The notes: generated by a model not told the origin, from the letters alone. A stretch of 64,000 nucleotides of DNA from Trichaptum fuscoviolaceum (GCA_910574455.1 CAJSYZ010000002.1:3807671-3871670), one strand, 5' to 3'; counted from the first letter of the stretch, positions 1 through 12,121 are shown. Numbers and translations are program-made.

Positions 1-106
1 TAGCTATGACAGCATTGCTGCTGACCTCAAAGAAAGTAAAAAGCAAAGGCGTCGTGAGTTCGCGCGGAAAACACAGGAATTCGAGAATGACGATCAGACG
101 CGTTAA
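1..106 (+). CDS. 3' end of an unidentified gene (partial)
   Basis: An open frame enters from the left edge (codons start at base 2) and ends at the TAA at 104-106. The 34 visible residues are highly charged (KESKKQRRREFARKTQEFEND), like the basic/acidic tail of a nuclear or RNA-associated protein, but no family can be named from this fragment. The same-strand frame is open to the window edge, which supports coding without proving it. The next gene runs on the opposite strand and the two converge across about 117 bp. Confidence 0.4.
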   Translation, partial: SYDSIAADLKESKKQRRREFARKTQEFENDDQTR

Positions 107-223
107 CCGTTTTTTTTCTTTCGAATTGCTTGCCGTTTGTGTAAATTAGTCCACCTTGTCATCGAATTTCCTCCCCGAATTATTTATATGTATGTAGATT
201 GAATTAATAATCCCCATCTCGTG

Positions 224-1335
224 TTAAATATCTGATATCTGAATGCCCGGTCCCTGTGTGGAACTTAAGACCACGCGAGTAATAGAGTTCACTGAAAATA
301 CGAGGGTAAATGACACAATATTCAGACTCAGTATAAGTATACAGACCTGGTTTAGGCCCGCCTTTGGATTGCCGGACATCCTTATCCGCTAAATTGCCAG
401 TGGCTTTCTTGACTGTGGTAAGGAAATGTCGTGCGTTCCGAATAACATCTTCGATGGGGAAGTTCATCTTGAAATCCCATAATTAAAATAGCACGGCAAA
501 TCAAATGTTGATAGCACATACCTTAGCGATAGCACTTCGGATTGTCCCAGCTTTATCACCCTTCCATTCACTAGAGCCCGATATCTTTCTTAGATAGCCA
601 ACTATGTCTTCTGTCACGGTTCCTCTGCGCTCTGATGGCATCAAACCACGAGGACCTAATATTCTTCCGAGTCTAGGGGTGATAGCTCGGATGAGAGAGG
701 GCGTGCAAAGGTATACGGTCGCGGGATAACGCCCATTTGCGACCTGTGCCATTTGAAACATATTAGATGACTTTCAGACAACAAGAGCTAATGACATACT
801 CCTTCAATCAATTCAGTCCCACCAACAAACTCAGCGCCAGCTCGCCTTGCTTCGTCCGCCTGACGACCTTCAGCGAACACAAGAACTCGATCTTTGGGCT
901 TCGCCTTCGCTTCACGCGGTAGATTGATTCGTCCTTTCGGAATAGTGGTTCCACGTTTCATGGCTGTTTTGATCACCAGCTCAAATGTGGCATTCGGTCT
1001 GGTAACTTCAACAGCCTGAGTTCGATGAAATTGTCAGTGGTAACTAGAATCAGCAGCCAAAGACGTACACGTAGAACATTGATAGCATCAGCTAATGGCA
1101 TTTTCTCCTGCTCATATACACTTTTCTTCGCTTTCAGCGCCCTTTTCCTCTCCTTCGCGGCCAGTTTCGCCTTTGACGGCGCAGGACGAGCCTTCACTTT
1201 GCGTATACAAACTGGCCTCGTTGTAGAAAAACATCTGCTGCTTTCCGCAATAACATGAGACCTCGCAGCCGCATTTAACAGCAGTTTAGATGAGTAGTGC
1301 CAATGCCTGCTAAATAATCCCAGATCGCCGATCAT
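224..1335 (-). CDS. MRPL1: Mitochondrial ribosomal protein uL1m (L1 family)
   Basis: Five exons (1335-1069, 1015-800, 743-522, 467-347, 291-224) give a 297-residue protein. The N-terminus is a typical mitochondrial presequence, rich in R, S, A and hydrophobic residues, ending near RCFSTTRP. The L1 fold follows: ELVIKTAMKRGTTIPKGRINLP, a central VFAEGRQADEARRAGAEFVGG, then LGRILGPRGLMPSERRGTV, which is the L1 signature around GPRGLMP. The last intron (292-346) matters: reading through it gives a nonsense tail, while splicing gives VLSSTQGPGIQI, the expected L1 C-terminus. L1 forms the mobile stalk of the large subunit and contacts rRNA near the E site; the presequence places this copy in mitochondria. 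All introns are GT-AG and 54-56 bp. Confidence 0.9.
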
Positions 1336-2007
1336 AATACGGTGGAGGGAGTATGTGGTAAGAAAGGAAGTGACATCTTCACTGAATTTGCAGACCTAGT
1401 ACTATTCAACTCAAGTTCAAGTTATGTAAACTTGAACTTAAATTACCCGAGCTTCCTTTTGAAGCCCCAACGAGTAATATTCTGTACATTGAATACTGGT
1501 AGAAGCAATGTATAGATTGGACTGAAAAGAAATCAGTATCTTTCACTCATACAGTCTCCTACGACGGTACCGCGACTTTATCTGCCAGGTCTTTGAACTC
1601 TGGCTGGATGGAATGGCCGCTGCCAGTGCCCTGTCCTTATCCGACCGGACTCGGATCCAAATAGTATTTCATCCGAGTCAGGATTCAGCACACGACTCTG
1701 AGTTGGTGCACGACAAGATTAACTGTCGATACCACCGTTTCAATTTATAAAGAATTATACAATCGGCGACTGCGGTCACAACGAGGCTGGCCAAGTACTG
1801 TGCGAAGAAAAACTGTGGGATTGACTTATTCTCATAGCATGGGTGCATACAGTATTGCTCTTCACATCGAAATCAAGTTGATAAATAAATTCCGGGATCA
1901 GAAGAATATGATTTTCTAGCTTCTGAGGGACCCCGATTGAAAATAGACACCGAAGAATGGCTCTATTACTTTGCAGCTATCACTCTGCAGTCGCATCGCC
2001 CCTTCCG
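1336..2007. other. Intergenic, no gene seen
   Basis: This gap lies between the start of the uL1m gene and the stop of the dsRNA-binding gene, both on the minus strand. It should hold the uL1m promoter and the 3' UTR of the small gene. Frames are broken by stops and no repeat, tRNA-like fold or conserved motif was recognised. Confidence 0.5.
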
Positions 2008-2390
2008 TTAGTTTCCGCGACGCTTCTTCAGTGTCTCCAGTGCCTGTGCACAAGCTTTTTCCTTAGCAGAAGCTTTCTGAGGAGCTGTACCTTCTCCGAT
2101 AACTTCGCCCTTGACTGAAGTGACTAATGAGCCTATATTCAAGGATCAGAAGAAGAGGGGCGCATACATTTGCATTTTACTATCCACTCCTTGCCAGCTG
2201 GACTTTCCACGTACGCCATATAACTCTCTTCTTTCGTCTTCTGCAAGTCTTCATGTATCATGAGTCAATGCAGCGGTGAGCTAGACACAAACAGTGAGAA
2301 CGTACAGTTATGCAAAGCTATTGAAGACTCTTCACAAGAGATGTCAATGTGCGGAGGTTATGCTTAGGCAGCTAACTCACTTTCTGCCAT
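2008..2390 (-). CDS. Minimal double-stranded RNA-binding domain protein (75 aa)
   Basis: Four tiny exons (2390-2381, 2317-2306, 2248-2168, 2132-2008) join in frame to one dsRBD and almost nothing else. All dsRBD landmarks appear: helix 1 LHNYLQ, the SYMAYVESPAGKEW strand region, VKGEVIGEGTA for the central strands, and the helix-2 motif KASAKEKACAQALETL. The canonical LxNYLQ helix appears only if the 12-nt second exon is included and the acceptor after CATGAAG is used, so the model is strongly constrained. Short fungal dsRBD-only proteins of this kind are known, but their partners are not defined. By homology it should bind A-form RNA duplexes; any role in RNA silencing or editing is inference. 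Automated gene finders could easily miss it because no exon exceeds 125 bp. Confidence 0.8.
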
Positions 2391-5300
2391 GTCTTGCAAT
2401 GAATACAATGTGGTTCGATGGTCAGTTGGGAGACATGTTTAGAAGGACATGCTTTTATATTCGAATTCGGACCGCACATCGCGGAGAATTGTGAGTTGAG
2501 ATATCAAGGCTAGGAGACTGATACTAGAAAGCAGCGTGAGCAATATCAAAGTATCGAGAATGGTCGGACGAACCGGAGATCTGAACAGGTGCGTTACGAA
2601 TGACAATGGATTCGATGTGCGCCTAGATTGCGTGGTTTGCTTCACGAAACGACAATGATGAGATACAGGGTATACAAGACCCTGCAATGCTTTCAAACAA
2701 GCACTGCTGAAAGCCGATCACCCCTGGGCGATGAGCGAAAGAGCGAACTGAGGAATTATAAGGGCAGTTCAGACCTTCTTACGTAGACCCTGTGGTGTGC
2801 AATGGAGAATGTCAGTGAATTAGAATGCTTTGACGTCTTCACCATTGGTAAACCGATAACTATGGAGAACACTGTCAGAAGCAATGCACAATAAACGCGA
2901 CACGATATCAAAGGCACAGCGTCAGATCGCGTTGCCTATCAGACAGTGTCTTGCCAGACGGACGTCACTGACCCCGATTAGTTGGCGAAACATAAAAAGA
3001 GCTTGGTAAGGACCGTCTAAGCCGTCAGAATTTGCTAAGCAAGTAACAGGTGGCATATCTTCGATAAAGGGGTACGCATCTGTTCACACCTGGACGATGA
3101 GAATTGTTGTTAGGGTATTTGCATGTACGCGATTCGAGTCGATATGTCTTTTGTCAACTTCAAATGAAGAGGCCGTCGAAGAAGAAGCCGGCGTTTAGAG
3201 TATAGTTAGTTTCGGAGATGCTTCGACTCGAAATCCACATAAATAAGCGATGCGCTCAACGGGACGAGGTAAGGCAGCCGGCGTAAGAAGTGGAATCATG
3301 ATGATAAGGCCCTAAGCAAGTGTATCGGAGCTGTTCCTGAGGTGTGGTGACATTCAGTCGATGTCAGAGTCATCAGTAGGATAGGGGACGGGTACAGAAT
3401 TAGAGTCTGTGTCCATCATGATATTCTATGAAGGTGGGCCGTTAATGCTTCGGATCTTTTGCCGGTCGTGAATGAATTGGGTGGCGACACCTGCAAGGCT
3501 CTGACAGCCATGACTTGAAATCGGCTCATCAAGTGAAGCAATTAAATTGATGCGAGTGCCGGTGATTCCCTTGGAGCGTGAACTAGGATGCATTAGATTG
3601 TTGGGCCATTTGTCTTTTCTCCCACCGTCAGGGAATGAACACTCACGAGTGGATCGAGAATGTACGGGAGGTTTGATTGAAAGGTCTAAAATAGATGAAA
3701 TCAATGATAAAAGAGAAGATACAAGACCTTGTTGCAGTGCAAGGCAACATTCTGTCCGGTAAGGTCATCGACGCCGACGCCGAGCCGCAGTTGTTCACAT
3801 ACTCAAGAGCTACGGGTGTATACCGGTGAAAGAAACGCGTCTCATAAATATCAGGGCGTGTATGAAACGTTCAGGAGCTAATAATGCCTAAGTCCTTGTT
3901 GTTGTATGATGCGATAGTTCAGAGGACAGAAAGTAAAAGAATTGTAGACGAGGAGAGAGAGAGATGAAGTTGGTTGTTAAGGCGAGAAGCTTCGCGGCTG
4001 GCCATTTTAGCCGAATGGCGTGCCAGCTTCCAAAAATAGTAGCATAAGACCTTCGTGGCGTCGAACGTCGATCATTCAACTCTTCCTCGCTTAACACAAT
4101 ATAAAACTTAAGTCCGTTGCCGTCATCAGGCTCCTAATTCTATACATCTTCAGCCAGAGACGATCAATATCGCCAAATGTGCAAGCTGAGGTACGTTCAG
4201 TTGATATTTAAAAACACGAGATTGGTAATTAAGGATCACTGGTTGAACAGTGGTTCAAAACAACATGATGAAAACTTGAGATTGGATGAGTAACTTGAAC
4301 GCGATTAGTCAATTTGAAATGGCATTCAACTTCAGATAAAGCTTAGTTGACCCAGCTATGGCCATCTATTGCGGATTTAGCTGCCAACTCTTTAGCATCA
4401 TCCTTCCTCTGGTGCCTGCCTTCATACACACTCCCTTCGACTACAGATTATTTAGCACACGATAGATAATAACCGACTACCCCACGTACTGGTGACCGTA
4501 GCAATCCACTCGCCCGAATCTTGAGGCATAGTTTGAATGCATTCCCATACACAATGATCTTGAGCCCGTCCATGAAACTTCCCTTGAATTTTGTTATTCA
4601 GGTCCATACGGTAGTGAGCTATGGAATTTGGTTATGAGTAAGCCCCGAACATCAGTGAGACTGGTATACAACGTACTGGTCGACATGTCTGACAGAGTTG
4701 TTCGAGCTGGGTGTTCTTAGCTTTGAGACACATAGTCGAATTCGAGTCTCTTATTTCACTCGTGAGCGTCAGTTATCCTACCCTTGTCCGGATATGTTTG
4801 GTAACGCTGCAGTAGAGCTGAGTGAAAGCTCTTGCCCAAACAGCACCTCGCCTGTAGATGCAGGTTGTCCATCACAAAGTGCGTGCAGGCAAAGTCAGGT
4901 CAGCAGTTTGCCATGGCGGTAGCAAGGAGTAACATAGAATACCGAACACCAGATCCTGCAACTTGAAGGGCGACATGAAGTTCGATTGAATTACAGATTA
5001 TCCCTGAATGCGAATATCGGGCTGAGAAAGAAAGATGAGATGAAGTCGATGCGAATGACGGCTACAAACATTCATGATCCCAGGTTCGGAAAGTTGAAGG
5101 CTTCATAGACATGGAGTGCGTGTGTTATATGCACCAGAAGACGGTAGTTGACGAGTCCTCCACCTCAGCTCATGATCTCTCCCATAACGGCGCCCGACCA
5201 ATGAACGAGAGAAAATAGGACGGCATCACTTTAACCCAGTAAGTGAGGTCACAAGTGACAAGCGGTGGCTTGAGGTTGGTTGCGGGCCTGTCAAGGGAGA

Positions 5301-7084
5301 TCTGAATAAATTATCTCAGTGCTAATTAGGGAGATACTTTCCATTATTTGATATCCGCCTAATGTAGTGATGACAGCTATCCGAAAATGTCATCCGCCTG
5401 AGCTCTACACCGATCGGCCCACTGCGCATACGCCATCAACAAATGAGGAGGATTTGTTCCTAGCTTTGGATTGGAGATTCGTCATTACAACCTTCTACCC
5501 CAGGCGCTTGTTCAGGTTCCGCGTCAGAACTACAGGCTTTTTCATAGCGAGAGTGAGAGCAAAAGATTGTCTCTGAGGTCTGCAGTTGTCGCCGGTGAGT
5601 AATGGTAAACTAGGCTGCACCTTGTTTTTGCAAGGTAGACTAAAGTCAGATTGTTCCCAACTTCAAGCATATCTCAGCGGTACTAGACGGTACATGATAC
5701 CCTCCCGGCGAGCGTGTGTGCGACTGGATAAGTTGGGTGCCTGCCCGTTCAAAGAAACATCCTCAGAAATCTGTAATAATGGAATTGACCTAATCGTCTC
5801 TTGTCATTGATGACATTTCGGCTTAATGCGCTTTCAAGAAGTGTTTTGCGACAGAGTTGTCTGATTGCAGGGCTGGTAGTCGGAGATCCGGACAGCGAAA
5901 GTCAAGAAAGCGCACACGTTTCATCTGATTTCTCCACGTTGAAGCCATGGGGTATTTGTGCAATTGGACACAGTAAATAATATCATCCATACATGATACG
6001 GAGAAGATTAGATTGCGCACGGGTTTTCAACATGAATAGTTTGAATTGACGCTCTCCTCTGTGAGCTTTCAGCAATGGATCTACTTCAAGTCCGGCGAGA
6101 GACATTTGCCGTCTCCATAAATCGGTAGAACCTGTATAGAGATACGAAGATCCATCCTTCCGGGGGATCTGAAGTTAAGGGTAGTCGTCGTCTGACAAGT
6201 TGTAAGTAGCTAATGAAGGAAGTGCCGATCTCCTTACCCTGAGAAACGAGCGTCTCTGTGGATTCCAGTGCTGTTCGTTAATTTAAAGCCGATTGCGTTG
6301 GATGGAGCATCCGGTGAGAACGGTCATACCATCGATCCTAAAACTTCAACGATGCTGCCAGGAGCACGAACAACAAGAGAGGAGTTAACCTCGCAGGGAA
6401 CTGAGATGCCTCAGGAAACATCGTGGCAGTAGCGTGCACCAGCAACAATGAAACTCATCCCTCAGCGTTCGTTTAGACGGCCAGATTAGTAGCAGCATGT
6501 AAATGAATCGTTCAGTAGCGTACGCATCTTTTAGAGACTTTCAGAAAGAATTGACCGTTAGCCTGAGTACGTCCTGAACACCCGAGGGTTTGTGAGATTT
6601 GTGAACTTCTTTGAGATTTATGATACTTGAAAGAGGGATGCAGCGAAGGAAAATAAGTTAAAAGAAGAATTGAATCAGTTTAAACTCCGAAACTCCGCTT
6701 CGCCTCAGGCACAGCGTCGCCGCCCGACCATTCCATCACGATACTCATCAGACTGTTCCCCGTCGTCCCACCACCTCGACAGCCCCACCTGTCTTCCCCA
6801 CTAGCTAACAGCGGCGACAAGTCTAGTCGAACAGCGTCCTGCTGAGGTCGTCTCCGCAACTCCCTCGCATTTCTGCCTGGGCTTGCTCTATCCATCTGCC
6901 AGATAGCCTGACTTTTCCTCAAATTAAGCGGCGGAAGTCAGTTGTTTTGCTTTCCAATCAACTTCAAATACGTTGTTTTTCGCGTGAGTACACACCTCGT
7001 CTGCTAATCACAGCACAACATTCATCTTCATTCTACTCGTCTGCTCGCAGTTCTCGCTGAAGAAAAGCCAATTTGTAGCTCAGT
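2391..7084. other. 4.7 kb gene-poor region
   Basis: No frame on either strand shows a family motif, and no pair of short frames could be joined by plausible splice sites. The longest open frames are under about 95 codons. No long terminal repeats, target-site duplications, CRISPR-like arrays or tRNA B-boxes were recognised. The last 300 bp or so (6670-7084) become GC-richer and probably include the G-beta promoter and 5' UTR. The block could be a decayed insertion, an ncRNA locus or lineage-specific spacer; sequence alone does not decide. Confidence 0.5.
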
Positions 7085-8354
7085 ATGTCGCAGCAACAGG
7101 ATATCCAGGAACGGATCGCGGCCGCTCGACGCGAGGCCGAGTCTCTGAAAGAGAAAATCAGGGCAAAGAAAGAGGCATCTGCTGATACGAGTCGTAAGCC
7201 ATAATTTTTCTTTGCTCTGTTAACGAAGGCATATTAAACTATTGCTTCCGTAAAGTCCGCGCCATGGCGGCTGAGGTTGAGGCGTTACCTCGCATCGTTA
7301 TGCGCCCACGGCGGGCCCTCAAAGGCCATTTGGCAAAAATCTACGCAATGCACTGGGCGGCTGATCGCCGGCACCTTGTTTCTGCGTCGCAAGATGGAAA
7401 GCTCATCGTGTGGGATGCCTATACCACCAATAAAGTTCACGCCATTCCATTGCGATCAAGCTGGGTCATGACGTGCGCCTATTCTCCCTCGGGTAATTTT
7501 GTGGCTTGCGGAGGTTTGGACAATATCTGCTCCATTTACAATTTGAACTCGAAGGAGACGGGCGCAATGAAGGGTGCACGGGAGCTCAGCGCTCACTCCG
7601 GTTATTTGAGCTGCTGCCGTTTCATGAATGACAGGCAAATCGTGACGAGCTCTGGTGATATGACTTGCATGTTGTGGGATATTGAGGCTGGCGTGCGGGT
7701 GATGGAGTTTAGCGACCACACTGGCGATGTGATGAGGCATGTTGAATGTTTTCCCAGGCTGTTGAAAGAATTTCTGACTGAACTTTTATGGCAGCCTGTC
7801 GTTGGGACCCACGCAAAATGTATTTGTTTCCGGTGCTTGCGATGCGACGGCGAAGCTGTGGGACATAAGGAGCGGAAAAGCCACTCAGACCTTTACGGGT
7901 CATGAATCAGACATAAACGCTGTCACGTACGTGAAGTGATACAGCTTATTTCATATCCCAAAATTGATTTTCCCCTCAGGTTCTTCCCCAATGGCGATGC
8001 CTTTGCTACAGGTTCAGATGACGCATCCTGCCGTCTATTTGATATTCGTGCGGACAGAGAATTGAATGCCTTTACACATGACAACATTTTGTGTGGAATA
8101 ACTTCCGTCGCATTTTCCATCTCTGGTCGCATTCTCTTCGGGGGTTATGACGACTGGACTTGCAATGTTTGGGATACCCTGAAGGGCGAGCGCGTTGGTG
8201 TACTTACAGGACATGAAAACCGCGTCAGTTGCCTTGGTGTTAGCAGTGACGGCATGGCACTCTGCACTGGAAGCTGGGATAGTACGCTTAAGGTAAGTAT
8301 GCGAAACTGGATAGCGATCCTAGCTAACTCACTACAATCCAGGTTTGGGCGTAA
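7085..8354 (+). CDS. GPB1: Heterotrimeric G-protein beta subunit (WD40)
   Basis: Five exons (7085-7193, 7256-7736, 7795-7926, 7980-8292, 8343-8354) encode 348 residues, the normal length for G-beta. The N-terminal helix ([19 protein letters not shown]) pairs with G-gamma in the family. Seven WD40 blades follow, with WD dipeptides such as [26 protein letters not shown] and NVWDTLKGE; the protein ends KVWA. Intron 2 (7737-7794) starts with GC, not GT; only this junction restores DHTGDVMSLSL and the VFVSGACD blade. The last exon holds just four codons including the stop. In basidiomycetes G-beta acts with G-alpha and G-gamma at the plasma membrane in pheromone and nutrient signalling. A small inverted-repeat transposon lies 349 bp downstream. 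Confidence 0.96.
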
Positions 8355-8693
8355 ACGTATGTTACGGTGTTCTTGAGATTTTGAACCTGGTCCATGGGGG
8401 AGAAGCTTACGCTCTGCACTTCCTTTTTCCGCTTTCACTTCTGTACAGTCTAACTTGTCCTGAATATGCATTCTCCACCCAAGACCTTTCTGATGGATGA
8501 GGTCTCCTTGTTACCCTATCCTTGCTCTCATGGAAAGAAGCAAGTACTTTACCCTCGCAATGCGAGTACCGAACGTTCCTTCCCTTCCCCTTGCTTTCTG
8601 TGGTGTCACTTATTTGTCCATCTGCGGTTCTCTTTATTCTTACTTTTTTACATTCATGTCTCCCATATAATATATTGCTTCGGAAAGGATCGT

Positions 8694-8702
8694 TTGCCAG
8701 AC
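8694..8702. repeat. Left target-site duplication (9 bp)
   Basis: TTGCCAGAC directly precedes the CAGTCTCC end of the inverted-repeat element and matches the 9 bp after its other end exactly. It is read as a duplicated insertion target. Confidence 0.8.
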
Positions 8703-9225
8703 CAGTCTCCTCCTCAGACCCTCCCACGGGCGGATTGGCTAAAGCCTCAGGGTCCGTGAAAAGTTTGCTGGACCCTTAATCCTCCCGTTAGGGAGGGTCT
8801 GATGCCACCTTTTTAGCCGAGACCCGCTCGCTGTAAGGGTCCACCCCCGACTATTGTTCACCGTGGGAACTGCGCCAATGCGGAGGGCCGACACTCCATT
8901 GAACTCCGTTCACCACTTCAAGCAATATATTTTATGGACTACTTGTATTTAGCATCACCTATAATGCTTTCATATATGCAGTTGTTGTGCTGATTTTGTG
9001 TAGATACATTATTTTAATTGAAAGCTGGTTTGATGTCACAAAATAAGGTTTCTCACGGTAAGTGGTGAGCGGGGGAGGACCCTCAGGCTTACGACGAGCG
9101 GGCTTCGGCTAGCAAAGGTGGCGCCAGACCCTCCCTAACGGGAGGAAAAGGGTCCCCCTCAACTTTACAATGACCCTGAGGCCTCGGCCTCTTCCGAACC
9201 GTGGGAGGGTTTGGGTAGGAGACTG
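8703..9225. mobile_element. Non-autonomous DNA transposon with long terminal inverted repeats
   Basis: The element begins CAGTCTCC and ends GGAGACTG. Its two arms (about 8703-8848 and 9072-9225, with weaker similarity further inward) are imperfect inverted copies. They share blocks such as ACCCTCCCACGG, GCCTCAGGGTC, CCTCCCGTTAGGGAGGGTCTG and GCCACCTTT. The two sides carry identical 9-bp flanks. The interior (about 220 bp) has no transposase frame, so the element must have been moved in trans. Long arms plus a 9-bp duplication fit Mutator-like (MULE) foldback elements best; hAT elements usually duplicate 8 bp. Arm divergence of very roughly 20 percent indicates it is not recent. It sits between the G-beta gene and the golgin gene and may supply part of the G-beta 3' UTR. 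Confidence 0.85.
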
Positions 9226-9234
9226 TTGCCAGAC
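9226..9234. repeat. Right target-site duplication (9 bp)
   Basis: A second exact copy of TTGCCAGAC follows the GGAGACTG end of the inverted-repeat element. Confidence 0.8.
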
Positions 9235-9400
9235 GTGATTTGTCTCCGGAACATGCTTACATAATGTTGCAAAATGAAGCGTGTCCTCCGACGCGTAACT
9301 TACTTGAAAGCCGCGCGTAAAGGTCAACCTTGAATCATTGACTTAACCACTTTCAGCCTTGTGCTGTCCTCACAGCAACCTCCCGACTCCTTGCCCCACT

Positions 9401-11970
9401 ATGGCCGACGACGAGCGTGCAGCAAAGGCTGCCCGAGCAAAAGCAATGGTATCACTGCTGTCTCGAACAGTCCCTTCTACTAGAAGCGTGTGCATGACTG
9501 ACACGACTCATGAAACTCTTCCAGCTCAAGAAAAGGCAGCAGCAGAAAAAATCAGCTGTACCTACTGCGGAGTCGGTACCCAATACACCAAGCTCCCCAG
9601 CTTCAAGAGCTCTATCTCCGGCACCTTCCCAGAGCCAGACGGCAAATGATACTAGTAGTGCCATCAATGAATTCGGTGAAATGTACGCAATGATCCAAAT
9701 TACCTGAGTCTTTATGCTTGAGCTTATTCCGAGTCGTCTAATTGCTCAGACTGTCGTCCAAGTCTCCACCCAATGATTCTCAAGCTACTACAAATGGCGA
9801 CGATAGGCTTGACCCTGTTAATTCAGAGCTAGCTAAAAAGCTGGAAGAGTACTCAAGCAAGCTGAAAGACCAGAGTCAAACAATATCTCTTCTTGTTTCA
9901 GAGAAGGCATCTATAGCCGAATCACTTGAAATACTTCAAGGTGTCGATGCGAGTGCGTTGTCTCGACTGATTAAGGCCTCGAGTAACTGACGTGTAAGAT
10001 GCGTAGAGCTAAGGGAGACCGAAGCGCAACTTGAAAGCAAGGATAAGAGTCTCTCTGAGCTACAGTCAGCTTTGTCCCACCTTGAAGTAGAGAAGAATTC
10101 GATTCTTTCTCGCCTCACTGCATCAGAAAGCCTAGCTTCTCAAACGGCTTCCAAGCTACGTGAACAGGTATCTATTGGGTTTTCATCCAATCTTGCTGCT
10201 ACTGACCGAGTCATGGAAGGAGAGGGATCTTCATACATCCCGCCAAGAGGCCGAAGCCCTTCGGTCCCAATTGGACAGTCAGAATCGCCGAATCCGAGAG
10301 TTGGAAGAACAGATACAGAATGACGATCGTATCGAGGTACTAGAGAAGACGCTGAAAAATACTCAAGATCGTGCTGAAGAGCTTTCGTTCCAATTGTCGA
10401 AGCTGAAACAGGTATACGAACCACCTTAAATACACCAACATGGCTTGACATATTCCTTCTCTAGTCCTACGAGAAACTCGATTCCGAGCATACGGATTTA
10501 CGGGAGGAGCTTGGATCAAAATCAGCCGCTTATGAGGATATGGCGAAGAAGTACTCTGATCTACAAACAAGCTTTGCGACCATAAAAGAGGACTTGTCCT
10601 CAGTCAATTCCGAACGCGATTCTCTTCTCTCATCGAAAGAAACCTTAACGATACAAGTACAAACGGCGGAACGTACAACGGCGGACCTCGAAAGTAAATT
10701 GGGGCAGTCTACTTCAGAACTGTCCAATCTAGCCCGTCAGCTTGATAGTACACAAGCCGAACTGCGAAGTGCCATAAGAAAGGCAGACGATGCCGAACAC
10801 ACGCAACAAAGTTTGCAAGGGGAGGCACGGGGCTTGATGGATTCTTTAAACGAACTTCGACCTAAGGTCGTCGCTCTGACGGGAGAGAAATTAGAGTTGT
10901 CGGAAAAGGTTGATCAATTGACGAGGTCGGTAACTCAGAGAGATGCGTCCATCTCCGAACTGGAGTCCTTGCTCGATCAGCTTCAGCAAACAAACTCGGA
11001 AGCTCAGGCGCGGTATGATCAACTTGTGAAAGAACGCGACTCGGAGACGGCTACGACAGAGAAGAGTATTGCGGTGCTTCAGCAATCGTACGATGATTTA
11101 CAGCAGCAGTACGCTGATACCGTGGCTAGCTCTCGCGAGCTTGAGGCCGATCGTTCTCGACAACGACAAATAGCTATTCGTCAGCAAGAAGAAATAGATA
11201 ATTTGCAAATCGATAAGCGCGCTCAGAATGAGGAAATATCGACATTGCAAGAAAGGCTGGAGGAACGTCAACGTGCAGAAGAAGACACGCAACGAATGCT
11301 CGAAGAGCTTCAGGCAGAGGTCGAATCACTCCGCTCCGACCTTGCCGCAAAAGAGGATGAAATATCTCGGGTTCGACAAGCCGCAGCATCGCCTTCCACT
11401 CTCCCTCCGAATTTGAATGATGAATTCCAAAGTGCCTTGAAGCAACAGTACGATTTGGAGCTCTCCTCAGCCCAGTCTACGATTCGTAACTTGGAAAGCT
11501 CTATCTACGAGGCGGAGTCGAGGGAGCTACAATTGCAAAAGCAACTCGCTTCTATGGAAGACGAATTAGTCCAGCTACGATCTATCACAAAGACGCAAAA
11601 AGCACATGCATTCGCACGGCGTGATTCGTTTTCAAGACGGGCTTCGGACGACCTTCGCCGACCCTCGTTTACCTCGAATAGATCTGACAGCATAGGCCGA
11701 CTTCAATCTTCCAAGTCCATAGATCAAGGACTGCCCCTCGCTACTCGGCATCAGAGGCATGTTAGCTTAGCTATGTTGCAGGCTCGCATGTTCAGCGAAG
11801 CTGAAGCTGCCAGTCTTCATCTAGCGTCGAAATCCGGATCACCAACTCATGGCCAAGCTAGCTTTGCAAGTGTAAGTAGCAGTACATACCAATTGCGCAG
11901 GCCGCAATTCCTTGACGAATCGCATGTCTTCTGGTGTGCATCCTGCAAAGGGGATCTCATTGTATTATAG
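9401..11970 (+). CDS. Golgin-like coiled-coil protein (GM130/Bug1 type)
   Basis: Six exons (9401-9448, 9525-9682, 9750-9940, 10007-10167, 10220-10411, 10465-11970) encode about 751 residues. The N-terminus MADDERAAKAARAKAM continues LKKRQQQKK, the short basic head shared by fungal GM130/Bug1-type golgins, then a Ser/Pro linker. Residues 90-600 or so are nearly uninterrupted heptad coiled coil rich in E, Q, L and S. A Ser/Arg-rich segment follows, and the end is FWCASCKGDLIVL with a CxxC pair. Golgins tether vesicles at the cis-Golgi; assignment here rests on architecture and the head motif. Exon 5's acceptor is uncertain (10219 or 10210). A GTAAGT at 11872 with an acceptor at 11900 could remove the last 33 residues; the unspliced reading is preferred because it keeps the CxxC tail. 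Confidence 0.75.
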
Positions 11971-12121
11971 AAAGTGGACTACGACCATTCATTTTTTATA
12001 GGGACATTAGTTGCATTATTAGTACACTGGCTAAATCATTGTAGACTGCTCAATAATTTAATGCATTCCTGGCATAGGAGGGTCATAAACGGGAGTAAAG
12101 AGCGGAATATTCATCAGCCAA

